Assembly: GCA_965112735.1 (NCBI GenBank) | Contig: OZ218951.1 | Coordinates: 5,394,001-5,458,000, forward strand | DNA length: 64,000 bases | Direction of reading: 5' to 3' | Source of the DNA: Phaeosaccion multiseriatum | Taxonomy: Eukaryota > Ochrophyta, other classes | Shown: one piece after another, positions 22,766 through 40,899 of the stretch | Position numbering within the stretch: position 1 is the first letter of the stretch | Layout: every line of letters starts with the position of its first letter | Made by a program: the position numbers and the translations under genes | The notes under the pieces: model-generated | Seen by the model: the letters and a program-made list of their open reading frames with translations, nothing else | Databases searched by the model: none | What the model was told of the DNA's origin: nothing

Positions 22766-25402
22766 TGTAGTCAGTTGCCCATCCCCCTTCCGCACCATAC
22801 GCTGCCATACGCTTCCCATGTGCTTCCACCTACTGTCATACGATCATGACAAAAAGCACCTACGCATGTCCGTACGTATTTAGGTAAGTATACTTGCAAC
22901 ATGCTTACGTGTTTGGGGTGGGTGACCCCCAATCAAGCCTCCAAAACATTGTGGCAAGGGCCTCAACCATACCCAATTCCGCGAGGAGGGCCTGCACATC
23001 GGGCTTGCGACGGTTACTCAGGAGGGTGCACTGACGGGGTAGGGGGATGGCAGTGGATGGGGTGGGATGGTAGTGGATGGGGTGGGAGGGGAGGGTGGGG
23101 TGGGGTGGGGTTGGGTGGGAGGAGGGGGAGGAGAGAGGAGGGAGGAGAGAGGGGGAGGAGGAGTGGGGAGGAAGGAGGTATGGAGAAGGAGTGGGGGGGG
23201 CGGGGGGGAGGGGGGAGGAGGGAGGGGAGGGGAGGGAGGAGGGGGGAGGAGGGAGGGAGGAGGGGGGAGGAGGGAGGGAGGAGGAGGGAGGGGAGGGGAG
23301 GGAGGAGGGAGGGAGGAGGGAGGGAGAAGGGAGGAGGAGCGGGGGGGGGGGGGGGGAGGGGGGAGGGCAGGGCCAGGAGTGAGACAGACTAGCGCGACTT
23401 GGTGTGAGGGGGATCTCACTCCCTCTCCCTCGATCCCTCGCTCCCTTCCTCCCTCCTTCCCTCCCTTCCTCCCTCCCTCCCTCCCTCCCTTCCTCCCTCT
23501 CTCTCTCTCTCTCCCACCCCTCCCTCCCTCTCTCCCTCCCACTGACTTACTCACCAATACAAAGAGCACCTCCACCTGATGCGGTGCAAGAAGCATGGCA
23601 TTTAGTTGCAACTCGCCCTTCGCCTCTCGCAGCGACCGCCCCATCGATCGGCTATGGCTACTCCCCCCCCGCCCTCCACCTCCTCCTCCTCCTCCTCCTC
23701 CTCCTCCTCCTCCTCCTCCTCCTCCTCCTCCTCCTCCTCCTCCTCCTCCCCCTCCTCCCCCTCTCCCTCCTTCGCCAGCCGCCACGGGTACGTCGGCCGA
23801 AAGATGGCGCCGACGACCTTCTTCGCCTGCTGTACTACCAACTGATGCAGTTGCTGGCGCGATCCCCACATCTTCCGGTCTTCCTCCTCCCCCTCCTGCT
23901 GATCCTGCCGCTCCTGCTGCTCCAATGTCAAGGCCCATGAGGTTAGTCAGCTGCGCCATCTGTGAAATGTCCATGCTCCCTGACGACAGGAGGGGCGACA
24001 GCATGTCAACAAAGTCTCCCAGCTCCATCACGCCCCCTCCTCCTCCAGCACCAGCAGCTGGTGGCAAGCCCCACCCATCCATCCTAGGAGGGGGAGGAGG
24101 AGGAGGAGGGGGAGGGGGAGGCGGAGGGGACTCGGCTCTGCTTCTTCCACCGAACCAGCGCCAGCCCCCAAAGCGAGAGGATGGGGCAGCAGGTGGGACA
24201 GGCTCGGTACTACTTGCTGGAGCAGCACCAGCGCCAGCGCCAGCACCAGCACCAGCGCCAGCACCAGCACCAGCACCAGTGTCGCTCGCAGGTCGGCTAC
24301 TGAACGCCGACGTTGACGGCAACGAAGCAGCAGCAGCAGCAGCGGTCGAAGATAAAGAAGAAGTAGGAGGAGGCGATGATGAAGAAGAGTGCGAGTCCAC
24401 GATGTCCCTGAGCTGCTGCAAGTAGGTCCAATTGTTGTTCCTATTGCTCACCGAGCGTATGTTGAGCAACACATCCATCTGAAACGCCATCCCCCCCAGC
24501 CCCCCGGGGGGCGGGCCAAGGCCGTGGGCCTGTGCCTGAGTGGGGGGATGAAGATGCATCATTTGGATGCCCATAGGCATGCCCCCCTGGGCACCGGGAT
24601 GATCGTCCCCCCCTGGGTGCCCTCCCCCCCCGGGGCCGTGGCTGTGCCCGTGTGGAGAGGGGGGGAGGAAGTTGAGCACGTGAAGGAGCTCCACGAGGCG
24701 GGGAAGCATCTCCGGCATGGACAGGATGATGGCCTGGTGGGTGTCAGGACAGGTCAGGGGTGTCAGGACCGGATGAGAGAGGGTGTCAATTCCGGGTGAA
24801 AAAGTGGGTCAGAATGGGGGGGGTGTGAGGATGATGGAAGGGAAATGAGTGAGTGAGTGAGTGAGTGAGTGAGTGAGTGAGTGAGTGAGTGAGTGAGTGA
24901 GTGAGTGAGAGAGTGAGTGAGTGTCAGGACAGGTAAGGGGTGTCAGGATGAGAATCAAGATTACGAGGAGGATTGTACGGACGATGTGTGTCGACACCCA
25001 TCCCGAGGGTGTGTGTGTATGCGTCTGTGTGTGCTTGCATGTGTGTGTCTCTCTCTCTGCGTGTGTGTGTGTGTGACTGATGCTTCTTGTTGGGACCCCA
25101 CTCCCTCCCTCGCCCCCTCCCTCCATCCTCACTCACTTGGTTCTTATCCACCAGCGAGTTGGCCCTTGCCACTCTATCCCTCCTCAGCTGCAGCAACTCC
25201 ACCGACCGCAGCACCCTGCTGCTCTCCATGAGCTGCCTGTCCTCGGGTTCGAACACCAGCAGCGCCAGCACTTTGCAAAAGTGCGCGAATTGCACTGTCG
25301 TCAAGCCGCGGATGAGGGCGTATAAACCAGGCACCTGTTGTAGTTTTTGTTGACATAGTGATTTGCGTAACACCTAAGTTACGATACATGTATATATATA
25401 CA

Positions 25403-25436
<34 letters not shown>

Positions 25437-25437
25437 C

Positions 25438-25491
<54 letters not shown>

Positions 25492-28361
25492 GTTGGGTCA
25501 GGTACCTGGCTGAGGTCGAATGTGGAGGCCTGAGTGGCGAGGATCTCCTCCACGAGCCCCACGGCGTTGTCGAATACCGATGAGTGCACCATCATCGTCA
25601 GCAGCACCTGTTGGTGATACAGTCATGGAGCAGTAGGGCAGTTGTTGGTGATACAGTCATATAGAGTAGTAGGGCAGTTGGTTGGTAGGTTAACAGTGGG
25701 GAGTGGAGAGGCAATCCAGAGGGCCAGTCGGATTCGATTCCAGGTGTGTAGACTGCGTGGGTGGAAGTGAATGAGTGAGCGGGTGGGTGGAAGTGAGTGA
25801 GTGAGTGAATGAGTGAGTGAGTGAGTGAGTGAGTGAGTGAGTGAGCAAGTGCGTGAGTGAGTGCGTGGGTGAGCGAGTGCGGGAGTGAGGGAGTGAGGAG
25901 TGAGTACGTGAGTGAGAGTGTGGGTGACTGAATGCGTGCGTGAGCGAGTGCGTGAGTGAGTGAGAACGTGCGTGAGTAAGTGAGTGAGAGAGTGCGTGGG
26001 TGCATGCGCGGGCGTGGGTGCGTGCGTGCGTGAGTGTGTGTGGGTGAGTGCATGAGCCAGTGAGTGAGTGAGTGCGTGAGGCGGTGCGTGAGTCAGTGTG
26101 GGCAATGCCTGACGCACCTTTAGTAGCGGGGCCGGCGAGGGTGGAGGGGGGGGAGGGAGCGGGGGGAGGCTCGACCAGCGCCCACCGCGAGTTGTACCAC
26201 CAACTGCTGCTGCTGCCTCGCGCTCATCCACCTCCTCTCGCTCATCCACCTCCTCTCCGTCGTCTTCACTCCGCTCAGGCCCTCTGCTGCTGCCGAGCAC
26301 ATGCCCGCTGCCCATACGCCTGGTGCTGTTGCTGGGGGAGGTCTCCGAGTGGGGATACGGGTACAGGACGGGTACGTTCTGCACAGGGGCTGCAAGGCGG
26401 TCCGCTAACTCCGGCTCAGTGAAGCATACCTAACAGATAGAGGCGTATGGGGACGGATGGAGGTTTCGGGAGGGCGGGAGGGAGGGAGGGAGGGAGGGGA
26501 GGGGAAGGATAGGGAGGGAGGTAGAGAGGAATGAAGGGAGCGGAGGGAGGGAGAGAGGAATATAGAGAGGGGAGGGAGCGGAGGGAGGGAGGGGGAGGGA
26601 CGGACGGACGGAGGGAGGGAGGGACGGACGGAGGGAGGGAGGGACGGACGGAGGGAGGGAGGGGTTGAGGGAGGAGCCCTCCGGTGAGAGAAAGGCTTAC
26701 AGGGCTTAACATTCATTAGCCAAGATCGACCTAGCCTCAAAATTAATCATCTCTCCCGTCTCTCCCTCCCTCACTTCCCCCTTCCCTCTTCGCACCAACC
26801 ACAAACTCAAACTCAAATACCCTTACCTCTCGGAGCATAACCAGGACCTCATTCCACACGGTGTTGCGTGCCTCCACCTGAGAGGCAGGCATATCTCGCG
26901 CATCGAAAAAGCCAAATCCGCTGCTGCTGCTGCTGCTGCTGCTGCTACTGCCATTCCCACTGCCGCTGCCGCCGCTGCTTCCCCTGCCGTCACCAACACC
27001 ACCTCCACCTCCTCCACTACCAGGACGCAGAGCATCTACACCACCACCAGAGCTACCATAAGCAGCACCGTCATCACCACCATGACCAGCACCGGGTACT
27101 TGGCGATCGCTCCACCTCCAGTGCACCCGCTCCGCTCCGTTGGGGTGGTACGGCATGGTATACGGGTACTGGAAGAGGCGCAGCAGTAGCTCCGGCCCTC
27201 CGAACATGACAAACGCCTCCCTGTCCAGCCTCCGAGGCTTGTGCCGAGGAGGCCCATGGCTGTGCCCTCCTTCCCCTCCTCCACCACCTGCTCCCTCGCC
27301 ATCATCATCATCGTGACCGTGTCCCCCCTGGGCATCTTCACCACCGTCTTCATCGCCCCCTCCTCCCGCCCCTCCCGCTGCTGCTCCTGCTCCTGCTACT
27401 CCGAAGTGCATGTGATATCCGTGCATGCTTCCGGGAGGGGGCACTGCGAGAGTGAGGACGACGGGACAGGAAGAAGAGAGGGGGCGGTCGTAGAAGAAGG
27501 GGGCAAGGTCAGGGTCGGGGTCAGGGTCAGGGTCCGGGTCAGCCCAGACAGAGCAGGGGTTGGGAGGTTGCTGGGGAAAGAGAGAGATAGGGGCACTGTT
27601 TCTGTGCGCAATGGAAAGACTCGTCTCAGTGCAGCACCGGGGTAGAGAGATGGCCACAAACATCCGTTGACCCTCTGTTTGTGGACCTTAACCGCCGGGT
27701 TATTCTCAGGATTGGAGTAGGTACAATACAATATGAGCTTATGAAGGGGTTGATTTACAGGAAGAAGCACCCACTCTCTATCCCCTATGCCTTGTCCCAC
27801 CCACTCACCTCCTTGCGTATTGGTCCCTCCCCCCGCCATGTTGACACCATCGCCATCCACGAGCTTGCCAATGAGGTCTCCTACCGTGGCGGACAGCGCT
27901 GCGAGGCGAGTCACGTCACTGCGCGCACCAGCCCCAGCATTCCTTCGGCCGCTGCTCCCTCGGCCGCTGCCCGCGCTACCCGTAAAGACGCTGCGCGGGA
28001 CGGCCTCCTCCAGCACCTTCTCCAGTCGCAGCAAGAGGCGGGGCACGCCCTCAAAGCTCTCGTCCAGCCTCTTCTGCAGGCTCTTCGGCATGTCACGAAG
28101 GCTGGCCGGGCCCAGCAGTGCCCGGGGCGCCTTTCCGCCAGCACCCGCGCTCCCGGGCATGCCGCCGCGCGTCTGCCGCTCCCAAAGACTGTGCATCATG
28201 CTTCGGCTACTGGTGCTCCTCAGTCGCCTGGCCCGCTTGCTCGTCCTCACGTGCTGCGTGCCCGACAGCAGTGCCGCGAAAGCCCTCCTATCTCGCTGCC
28301 TATTTCGCTCCCGTACGTCCTCCGGGTCCTCCTCCCCTTCTCTTCCAGTAGTTCCCGACAT
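18613..28361 (-). CDS. UPL1/HUWE1-type ubiquitin ligase, HECT domain missing
   Basis: Twelve exons keep phase: 28361-27809, 27443-26827, 26429-26118, 25607-25506, 25334-25137, 24733-23555, 23030-22909, 22686-22617, 22465-22382, 22191-21817, 21610-21461 and 21168-18613, giving 2105 residues. Signatures of the DUF908/DUF913 region of UPL1, Tom1 and HUWE1 appear in order: AFVMFGGPELLLRLF, NTVWNEVLVML, ALLVFEPEDRQLMES, APHQVEVLFVLCTLLSNRRK, YRFWLASCAEAFLRGAT, VKDLVDSNVFVRSL and YYSRRGRDRLSLEFSSH. Full-length relatives continue for thousands of residues to a C-terminal HECT catalytic domain. Here the frame stops at 18613 soon after DUF913 and no HECT sequence is in the window, so this copy cannot ligate ubiquitin unless distant exons exist. 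The last exon is rich in Ala, Ser, Gly and acidic runs. Confidence 0.75.
21353..21434. repeat. (CA)n microsatellite
   Basis: Dinucleotide run in the intron before the last exon of the HUWE1-like gene. Confidence 0.95.
22700..22762. repeat. (AG)n microsatellite
   Basis: Uninterrupted AG run in an intron of the HUWE1-like gene. Confidence 0.95.
23041..23545. repeat. G-rich then C/T-rich low-complexity intron
   Basis: The intron between the exons ending at 23555 and starting at 23030 changes from GGGAGG-type repeats (23041-23370) to CCCT-type repeats (23415-23545), so the two halves are roughly complementary and could fold back on each other. Confidence 0.8.
23682..23765 (-). repeat. coding poly-glycine tract (GGA)n
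   Basis: A CTC/GAG triplet run within an exon of the HUWE1-like protein, read on the minus strand as a glycine run of more than 20 residues. Confidence 0.9.
24845..24925. repeat. (GAGT)n microsatellite
   Basis: Tetranucleotide run in an intron of the HUWE1-like gene; a degenerate relative fills 25765-26100. Confidence 0.95.
25386..25492. repeat. (TA)n microsatellite
   Basis: TA/ATAC alternation in a HUWE1-like intron, close to the donor of the exon at 25506-25607. Confidence 0.95.
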
Positions 28362-28872
28362 ACCCTACCTCCTACTCGCTCTCCGTTACCACTGCCGCGG
28401 ACGCCACCGCCGCCACTTCCTCGTTCCTTCCCACCTTACGGCCTTCCCTTCTCAAGACGGAGGGCAGAAATGGGATTTGCATCACCTGCCACACGCCAGC
28501 ACGGAAACCCAAGTCGATTTTTGAAATCGAGCTGCCCTACTTTACTTTCACCAAAAGAGGGGTTGAGGGAGAGCGGACGGACGGCCCGGTTCGTCCTTCA
28601 CAAGCCTCGCCTAAGATTCACACGTCTTCGACGCTCATAAGCCTCTGCTATACTCATTTCATCTACAGGATATTCTACTTCTCCATTATTATATTAACGA
28701 CTCAACTCCCCCCCTGTATGTGAGCCTGTAGGGTGTAGGATGGGGTGAGGGAAGACTGACCGGCAGTGGCTTTACTGGCACACCAACCACCAGCTGAAAC
28801 ACCAGACCACACACAACAGCATTGGAATAGCTTCTCTCGAGGCGGGGCATTTCCTCCCATCTATTCAATCAA
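28362..28872. other. intergenic region, no gene seen
   Basis: 511 bp between the stop of the glutamyl-tRNA synthetase gene and the start of the HUWE1-like gene, both on the minus strand. It must hold the 3' UTR of the first and the promoter of the second. No further 5' exon of the HUWE1-like gene was recognised. Confidence 0.5.
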
Positions 28873-35180
<6,308 letters not shown>

Positions 35181-35342
35181 GCCGGTCCTAAGGCCCTGTG
35201 TGCTGTATGCAGAGGTCCTCTCCTTCCTCCCTCTATTGGCGTTCCACCCTCCTACGCGATGTGGGGTTGGGCAGGATTGAGAAGATGGCACTGGAAGGCA
35301 CATACGCCAGCACGAGTGTAGAGAGAAGTCCTTCGCTTGGCG
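35181..35342. promoter_or_regulatory. short divergent promoter region
   Basis: 162 bp between the GluRS start (-) and the CEYC protein start (+). This is probably a bidirectional promoter; no core element was recognised. Confidence 0.5.
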
Positions 35343-35885
35343 ATGGTGCGGGTGATGATGCTGCTGATCCTCGGGGTAGCTGCAGTGCTCCTCTCCTCTG
35401 CCCCGTTGGCGGAGGGAAGGAGCAGCAGTGGCAGCAGCAGTAGCAGTAGAAGTAGTAGGGGGCCGACGACGGGGACACAATCGAGAGGAGTCCGGAGATC
35501 CGGGAAGGGGGGTGGGGAGGCAGGACCAGCGATGGTGCAGCAGTGGAAGGAGCCCTTTAGGTTGGGAAGGAGGGAGCGCAGGCTGAATGTGGTGCATTTG
35601 ACCAAGGAGCAGCAGGAGAAGCTCGACAAGCTGAGCAAGGCGCTGGATAGGCAACACAAGCAGGCGCGAAAGCTGCACAAGAAGAAGCAACAAAAGCTGC
35701 GGCAACAAGAACAGCAGCAAGAGAAGCAGGAGAAGCAGTGGGACTTGCAGGAAGAAGGGAGCAGTCTGTTCCGGAAGCTGGTGAAGAGCACATCCCAACG
35801 ACTGAGGTCTTCGAACACACAATCGATGAGTATGCAGCAGAAGCTGCAGCACTTCGAGCAAGACCATCAGCAGCACAAGCGACAG

Positions 35886-35923
<38 letters not shown>

Positions 35924-37019
35924 AGTGCCAAAGGGCGCGGCCTTCGTCACGCGGGTATTGGCCTTCAACCCCGTGAATGACCCCATGCGCTGGGTCAGGA
36001 GAAAGTTGGCAAGGCCCATCGGCCCACCCCCCTCTTGGGAGAAGGCCGATCTCATCGAATTCCACACCAGGACCTGCGAATACTGTGAGTCTACTGCAGC
36101 GTCGTGTGGGGTTGTTGAAGGTGCTTTGCTAACACTCTTTTGCCCTGTGTCTGGACATGCCGTGGGAATGGCCCCCTTCCTGCCAGCATATGCATCGATC
36201 TATCTGAATCGGCGCCCACCCTTGCCTTGCTGCACACCTGTGCAAATGTCGAACTGCCCCCGGCGCCTCTTACCCTCTCCCCCCCCTCTTTGCCTCTCTC
36301 TCTGTGTGTCCCTCCGTCCGCCTCCTCTACACCCCCGTCCCTCCCTCCCTCCCCCGTCCTCCCCCCACCCATCAGGCGAATACATGGAGCCCTTCATGGA
36401 CAAGATTGAGCGTGAGCAGGGCAAAAAGTTCCTTCGCCTGTTGGTGACACGCAAGCGCATGAGTATGGAAATGTCCCTCTTCAGGATACTCGACCGTTAC
36501 AACTGTGATGGCATGCCCTTCTATTACAACCCACGCACCAGGCAGTCCATCTGTGGCGCCACCACATGGGACAACTTTGTATACTGGTGAGTGTGTGTGT
36601 GTGCGTGAGTGAGTGTGTGTGAGAGAGAGAGTGTGAGCATGTGTGAGTATGTGAGTGAGTGTGTGAGTGAGTTTTTGAGTGTGCGTGGGAGTGTATATGT
36701 GCGTGTCGCGTGGCAGGGTGTGAATGAGTGTGTGAGTGTGTATGCGTGCGTGATGTTGTTCATTATTGTACGTGTGTGTATTGCTGTGACTGAGTAAGTG
36801 TATGGCCTCCGCTGATGATAGATGCATGACTGTTAGTTCCTTTGGGTGTCATTTCCTTGCGTTGCTCTAGAGTGTCTCCCCTTCCTGTCTTTAGAGGGGG
36901 CGGTTTTTGGACATTCTCTTCTTTTAACGTTTTGTAGGGCAGCGAGGGAAACAGCATGCCCGTATATGTACGCAAATGCGTCTCAGTCGATACGTGTGAA
37001 GCGTTAGCGTTGTTGTTGC

Positions 37020-37050
<31 letters not shown>

Positions 37051-37510
37051 GCTGTCGCTGCTACTGTATCACCAGCTACTGCTGACACACAACCTCTCAT
37101 CTCTCCCCTACGATGTCTCATGCTGTACTCACATTCCTTTCGTCCCGTTCTTCCTTCCTTCCTCCTTCCTTCCCTCCCCTCCCTCACTTCCTTTCTCCCT
37201 CCCTCCCAATTTCGTTCCTTCGTCCCTTCCTTCCTTCCTCCCCCCCCTCTTCTTTCCTTGCAGGGCAACGGACCGTTTCTGTATGCAGAACGTGCCGCCC
37301 CCGGACGAGATCGACGTGCGGGCGGAAGTGCAAAGTAAGTCTGTGGGAGAGTAAGCCCGTGGGAGAATAGGCCAGGGGTGAAGAACATGACTGTGGGCAG
37401 CTGGGTGGGAGTGTGTCAGTGGGAGATGTACGTCACACCGGGGTAGTGTTCGAGCGGTAGTGGTCCCGGCAGGATGATACGAGAGCGGTCAGAGCAGACA
37501 GAGAGAGGGA

Positions 37511-37559
<49 letters not shown>

Positions 37560-38480
37560 AGAGAGAGAGGGGAGAGAGAAAGAGGGTGGTCAGAGAGATC
37601 TGATAGAGAGGTCGACACAGAGTGGTGAGAAGGGCCAACGGGAGTGACACATCTCCAGCTGCCTCCCTCTCTCCATCTTCTCCCTCTCTATCTCTCTCCA
37701 ACCTCAGCTTTCTGCTCCCAGTATCGTCTGCACACACGCACGCACACACACACTCACCGTCTCCTCTCAGTACCCTCACTTATATGGGGGGTCCCCCAAT
37801 TAACCCCCTCTTTCCTACCCACCTTCCTCTCTCATCTTGCCCACGCCTCTCGCCCTTCCTTCCTTCTTTCCTTCCTTCCTTCCCCCCTTCCTCCCTCTCT
37901 TTCCCCCTCCCTTTCTTCCTTCCTTCCTTCCTTCCTTCCCCCCTTCCTCCCTTCCTCCCTTCCTCCCTTTCTCCCTCCCTTCCTTCCTTCCTTCCTTCCT
38001 TCCTTCCTTCCCCCCTTCCTCCCTCTCTTTCCCCCTCCCTTTCTTCCTTCCTTCCTTCCTTCCTTCCCCCCTTCCTCCCTTCCTCCCTTCCTCCCTTTCT
38101 CCCTCCCTTCCTTCCTTCCTTCCTTCCTTCCTCCCTTCCCCCCTTCCTCCCTCTCTTCCTTCCTTCCTTCCTCCCCCCCTTCTTCCCTCCCTCCCTCCCT
38201 CCCTTCCTTCCTCGCCTCCTTCCATGCCCATCCTGCAGAGATCCGAGCCATCAAGAGGATGGGATGGGCCGGGAAGCGGAGGGTCAACAGAGAGAGGATT
38301 AGAGAGGAGAAGGAGGACGCTATCTGGGTGGAGGAGCAGAAGATGGTGCAGGCAGACAGACAGCGCAGGAAGGAGCTCAACAGACTGAAGCAGGAGAAGC
38401 TGGACGAGCTCCGAAGGCAGCAGAAGAGGAACAAGAAGGGTCCGTTGAATGATCTGATGAACCTCGTCAAGAGGGAATGA
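35343..38480 (+). CDS. secreted or plastid CEYC thioredoxin-fold protein
   Basis: Four exons keep phase: 35343-36084, 36376-36586, 37264-37334 and 38239-38480, giving 421 residues. The N-terminus MVRVMMLLILGVAAVLL ending in APLAEG is a signal peptide. A long Gln/Lys-rich helical region follows (residues about 80-200) with a poly-Gln run. The core has CEYCEYMEPFMDKIE, a CxxC active site at a helix start, then GMPFYYNPRTRQSICGATTW, where Pro before a beta strand fits the cis-Pro loop of thioredoxin/glutaredoxin folds. The redox partner is unknown. The C-terminal exon is a charged coiled coil (RIREEKED...KQEKLDEL). No A-S-F motif follows the signal peptide, so plastid targeting is not shown. Confidence 0.72.
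37848..38222. repeat. (CCTT/CCCT)n polypyrimidine intron tract
   Basis: Nearly pure C/T over ~375 bp directly before the acceptor at 38238, so it also serves as an extreme polypyrimidine tract for splicing of the last CEYC exon. Confidence 0.92.
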
Positions 38481-38900
38481 AGATAACGAACGAGAATAAG
38501 AACAAGGACAGGAAGATAGTAAGTAGAAGGAGGACAGCAAGGGTGAGGAGCCCTTCTATAGAGGTGTTACGATGGTTTGGGTGGGCGGGGGTGAGTGTGC
38601 GGGTGGGGGCGGGCTGTTGAAGAGCTCGAGCGGTCGCGAGCGGCACAAAAGAAAAATGGGCGGCTATGATGCATTAATGGGATTTTGGGGGGTATTTTGT
38701 TTTGGCGCTGATGATGATGAGGAGGAGGAGGAGGAGTCGACCCCTGACAAGGTTCTGAGGCGACCCAGGCCAGAACCTGGAACCTTAAAGCACTTTGTGG
38801 GCAGACTGCCTACGCCTGGGCCATTGACATAATCCACACTTCAATCCACACGTGATCACGTCCTTGATTTTACACGAACACAATCGATAAGGATTATCCG
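38481..38900. other. intergenic region, no gene seen
   Basis: 420 bp between the CEYC stop and the second ankyrin start. Contains an AT-richer stretch at 38830-38900 that may include the ankyrin promoter. Confidence 0.5.
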
Positions 38901-40167
38901 ATGAATATGCAGCTACAGCGCCCACGTGATCTTACAGCCATCTTGGAGAAGGCAGCCCTGAGCAGCGAGGTATGCAGCTGCAGAAGGTGGATGGTGTGGA
39001 AGTTTGGTGGAATCGCGGGTGGTCCCCTTTCTCCCTGTGGGCTGCATCAGCCGCTCTAGGACCTCGAAGATCACTGATTTGACAACTTCTTCGCCCCCCC
39101 CGTTCTGCTCGCGACAGGCTGCGCGTCTCCGCTACGCTATCAAGAACCAGCGGAATCTCAGCACGGTCAGAGCCGCTGTCAGGGCATTCGTTGCTCAGCA
39201 AGGAGGGGAAAGAGCCGGCCTTGAGAAGGGCATTGATGAAGACGGACTCACACCAATGTGCATCGCGGTGAGTGAGAAGCGAGGTGATATTGTCGGTGTT
39301 CTGCTCCAAGAAGGAGCGTTGGTGAACACGCCTGCTGGTCCCCATGGCCACACTCCTCTGTGCATTGCCGCCCGTGAAGGGCGGGAGGATATCGTCCGGC
39401 AACTGACTTCTGCAGGAGCAGGAGTGGACGTAGCAGGTGGTGAGTATCGGTGGGCGCCTCTGCACGTGGCGTCTCGACTGGGTCATGTTGCCATCGTTCG
39501 GCATCTTGTGGACTGTCAAGCTAACATCAACAGCCGGGACAACAGTGGTTCGACTGCGCTACATTATGCGGCCGATTGCGGGGAACTCTCTGTAGTTAGA
39601 GATCTTCTTGCTGCTGGCGCACACGTTGATGTCTTCCAAGGCCGCTACGGCCTCACGCCCCTCTGTTTGGCTTCGCAACTAGGCCATACAAAAGTGGTGA
39701 AGGCCCTCCTCTCGAGAGGAGCTACTGTGGACCTGGTCACGTCAAACGGAAGTTCTCCTCTTCAACAAGCGGCTGCGAATGGCCATGTAGCGGTGCTCCA
39801 GGTGCTCCTCTCTGCCGGGGCGAGGGTGGCTGGGAAAGAGCGCGCTCCATCAAAGAACCCGCTTGTTTCAGCGGCGTACAATAGCCACGAGGCGGCCATG
39901 CAGGAGCTACTTCGGGCAGGGGCATGTGCTAGGGAGGCCTTCATACTGGCTCGAATGCAGAGCTGCTCTGCGCTCTGGCGCGATGTCCCTGATCGCCTCG
40001 TGGCCGCGGAGAAGCGCTACTTTGACTCTCTCAGTGTGACGGGCGTGATGGAGGCGTGCGATCGCATCTGCTGGCAGAAGGAGGGGCGCAGTCAGCAGAA
40101 GGGAGGGCCGTTGCAGCGGGGGCTTCGCCCCGAAGCGCTGCAGGAGATTGCCAAGGAAATGCCTTGA
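38901..40167 (+). CDS. ankyrin-repeat protein 2
   Basis: Exon 1 at 38901-38969 (starts MNMQLQRPRDLTAILEKA) splices in phase to 39118-40167; 372 residues. Seven ankyrin repeats (GLTPMCIAV, GHTPLCIAA, RWAPLHVAS, GSTALHYAA, GLTPLCLAS, GSSPLQQAA and a degenerate last one) are followed by the tail AEKRYFDSLSVTGVMEACD ... CWQKEGRSQQ. It is a paralogue of 16924-18059: same exon structure, same tail, more divergent repeats. The inverted duplication begins about 50 bp downstream of its stop. Confidence 0.85.
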
Positions 40168-40217
40168 GGGAAGACGAGCGACGGCGAGCACTACCTACCT
40201 GGAAGGAGCCACGACTG

Positions 40218-40686
40218 GCGGCCAAGGTGGAGGTCATGGAGCGTCGCCATCTGCAGCGGGAGGCGGAGCTCAACAAAGTGCTGGCAGACGCCAAGCAGTC
40301 CGCCGCTGTCAGCCTCGGCCGCATCAAGGTGAGGGGAGGGGGTATCGGATTGTCAGCTCCAGTGTGCGTTTAGCGGCGCTGGCTCAGATGTACCATCCTT
40401 TTGCATGCCTTTTGAGTCGTAGGAGTGCCGTGGCGGTGGGAGGTACATTTCACCGCCGCGCTTTTATACGCGCCTCTCACACACACACGCACACACACAC
40501 ACACAACATACGCACACACACCCTCCCACGAACGCAGGCCCTGCACAGAGAGGAGCTGCGCGAGAAGGAGGAGCAGGTGCACTCCTTCCGTCAGCAGCTG
40601 AGCGAGCTTCTGGCGGGCCTGGAGCGGTACCGAGCGGAGGCGGCGCGGCAAGCAAGGGAGAGGGGCAGGGCGGACAGGCTCAAGCC

Positions 40687-40718
<32 letters not shown>

Positions 40719-40783
40719 TGGTGGTGCAGCAGCAGCAGCAGGGCGAGTGGGGCGGGGAGGAGGGGCGGGCGCTGCTGTGCTGA
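40218..40783 (+). pseudogene. copy of the last two CEP162-like exons
   Basis: Carries the end of the penultimate exon (VEVMERRHLQREAEL to LGRIK, donor at about 40330) and an open copy of the last exon at 40538-40783 ending EGRALLC-stop. It has no upstream exons, promoter or start codon of its own. It follows the ankyrin gene on the same strand and could be transcribed as its 3' UTR. Differences from the source include IK for VK and one fewer Gln. Confidence 0.8.
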
Positions 40784-40899
40784 CGATGCGCTGAGGCGGG
40801 GGGGGTGGACGCGCTCTGCGGATGGAGGACAAGACTCGCTTGCTCAAACTATGCATCACTTCATTAGCGTAATCATTTAAATCATCTTCGCAGACCCTT

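Noticed and set aside
36590-36830. Minus-strand frames rich in Thr/His over (GTGA)n repeats
   Set aside because: Microsatellite artefacts in an intron of the CEYC gene.
40148-40783. Ankyrin gene 2 fused to the coiled-coil copy
   Set aside because: A stop codon at 40165-40167 ends the ankyrin frame before the duplicated segment and no donor was seen that would bypass it.
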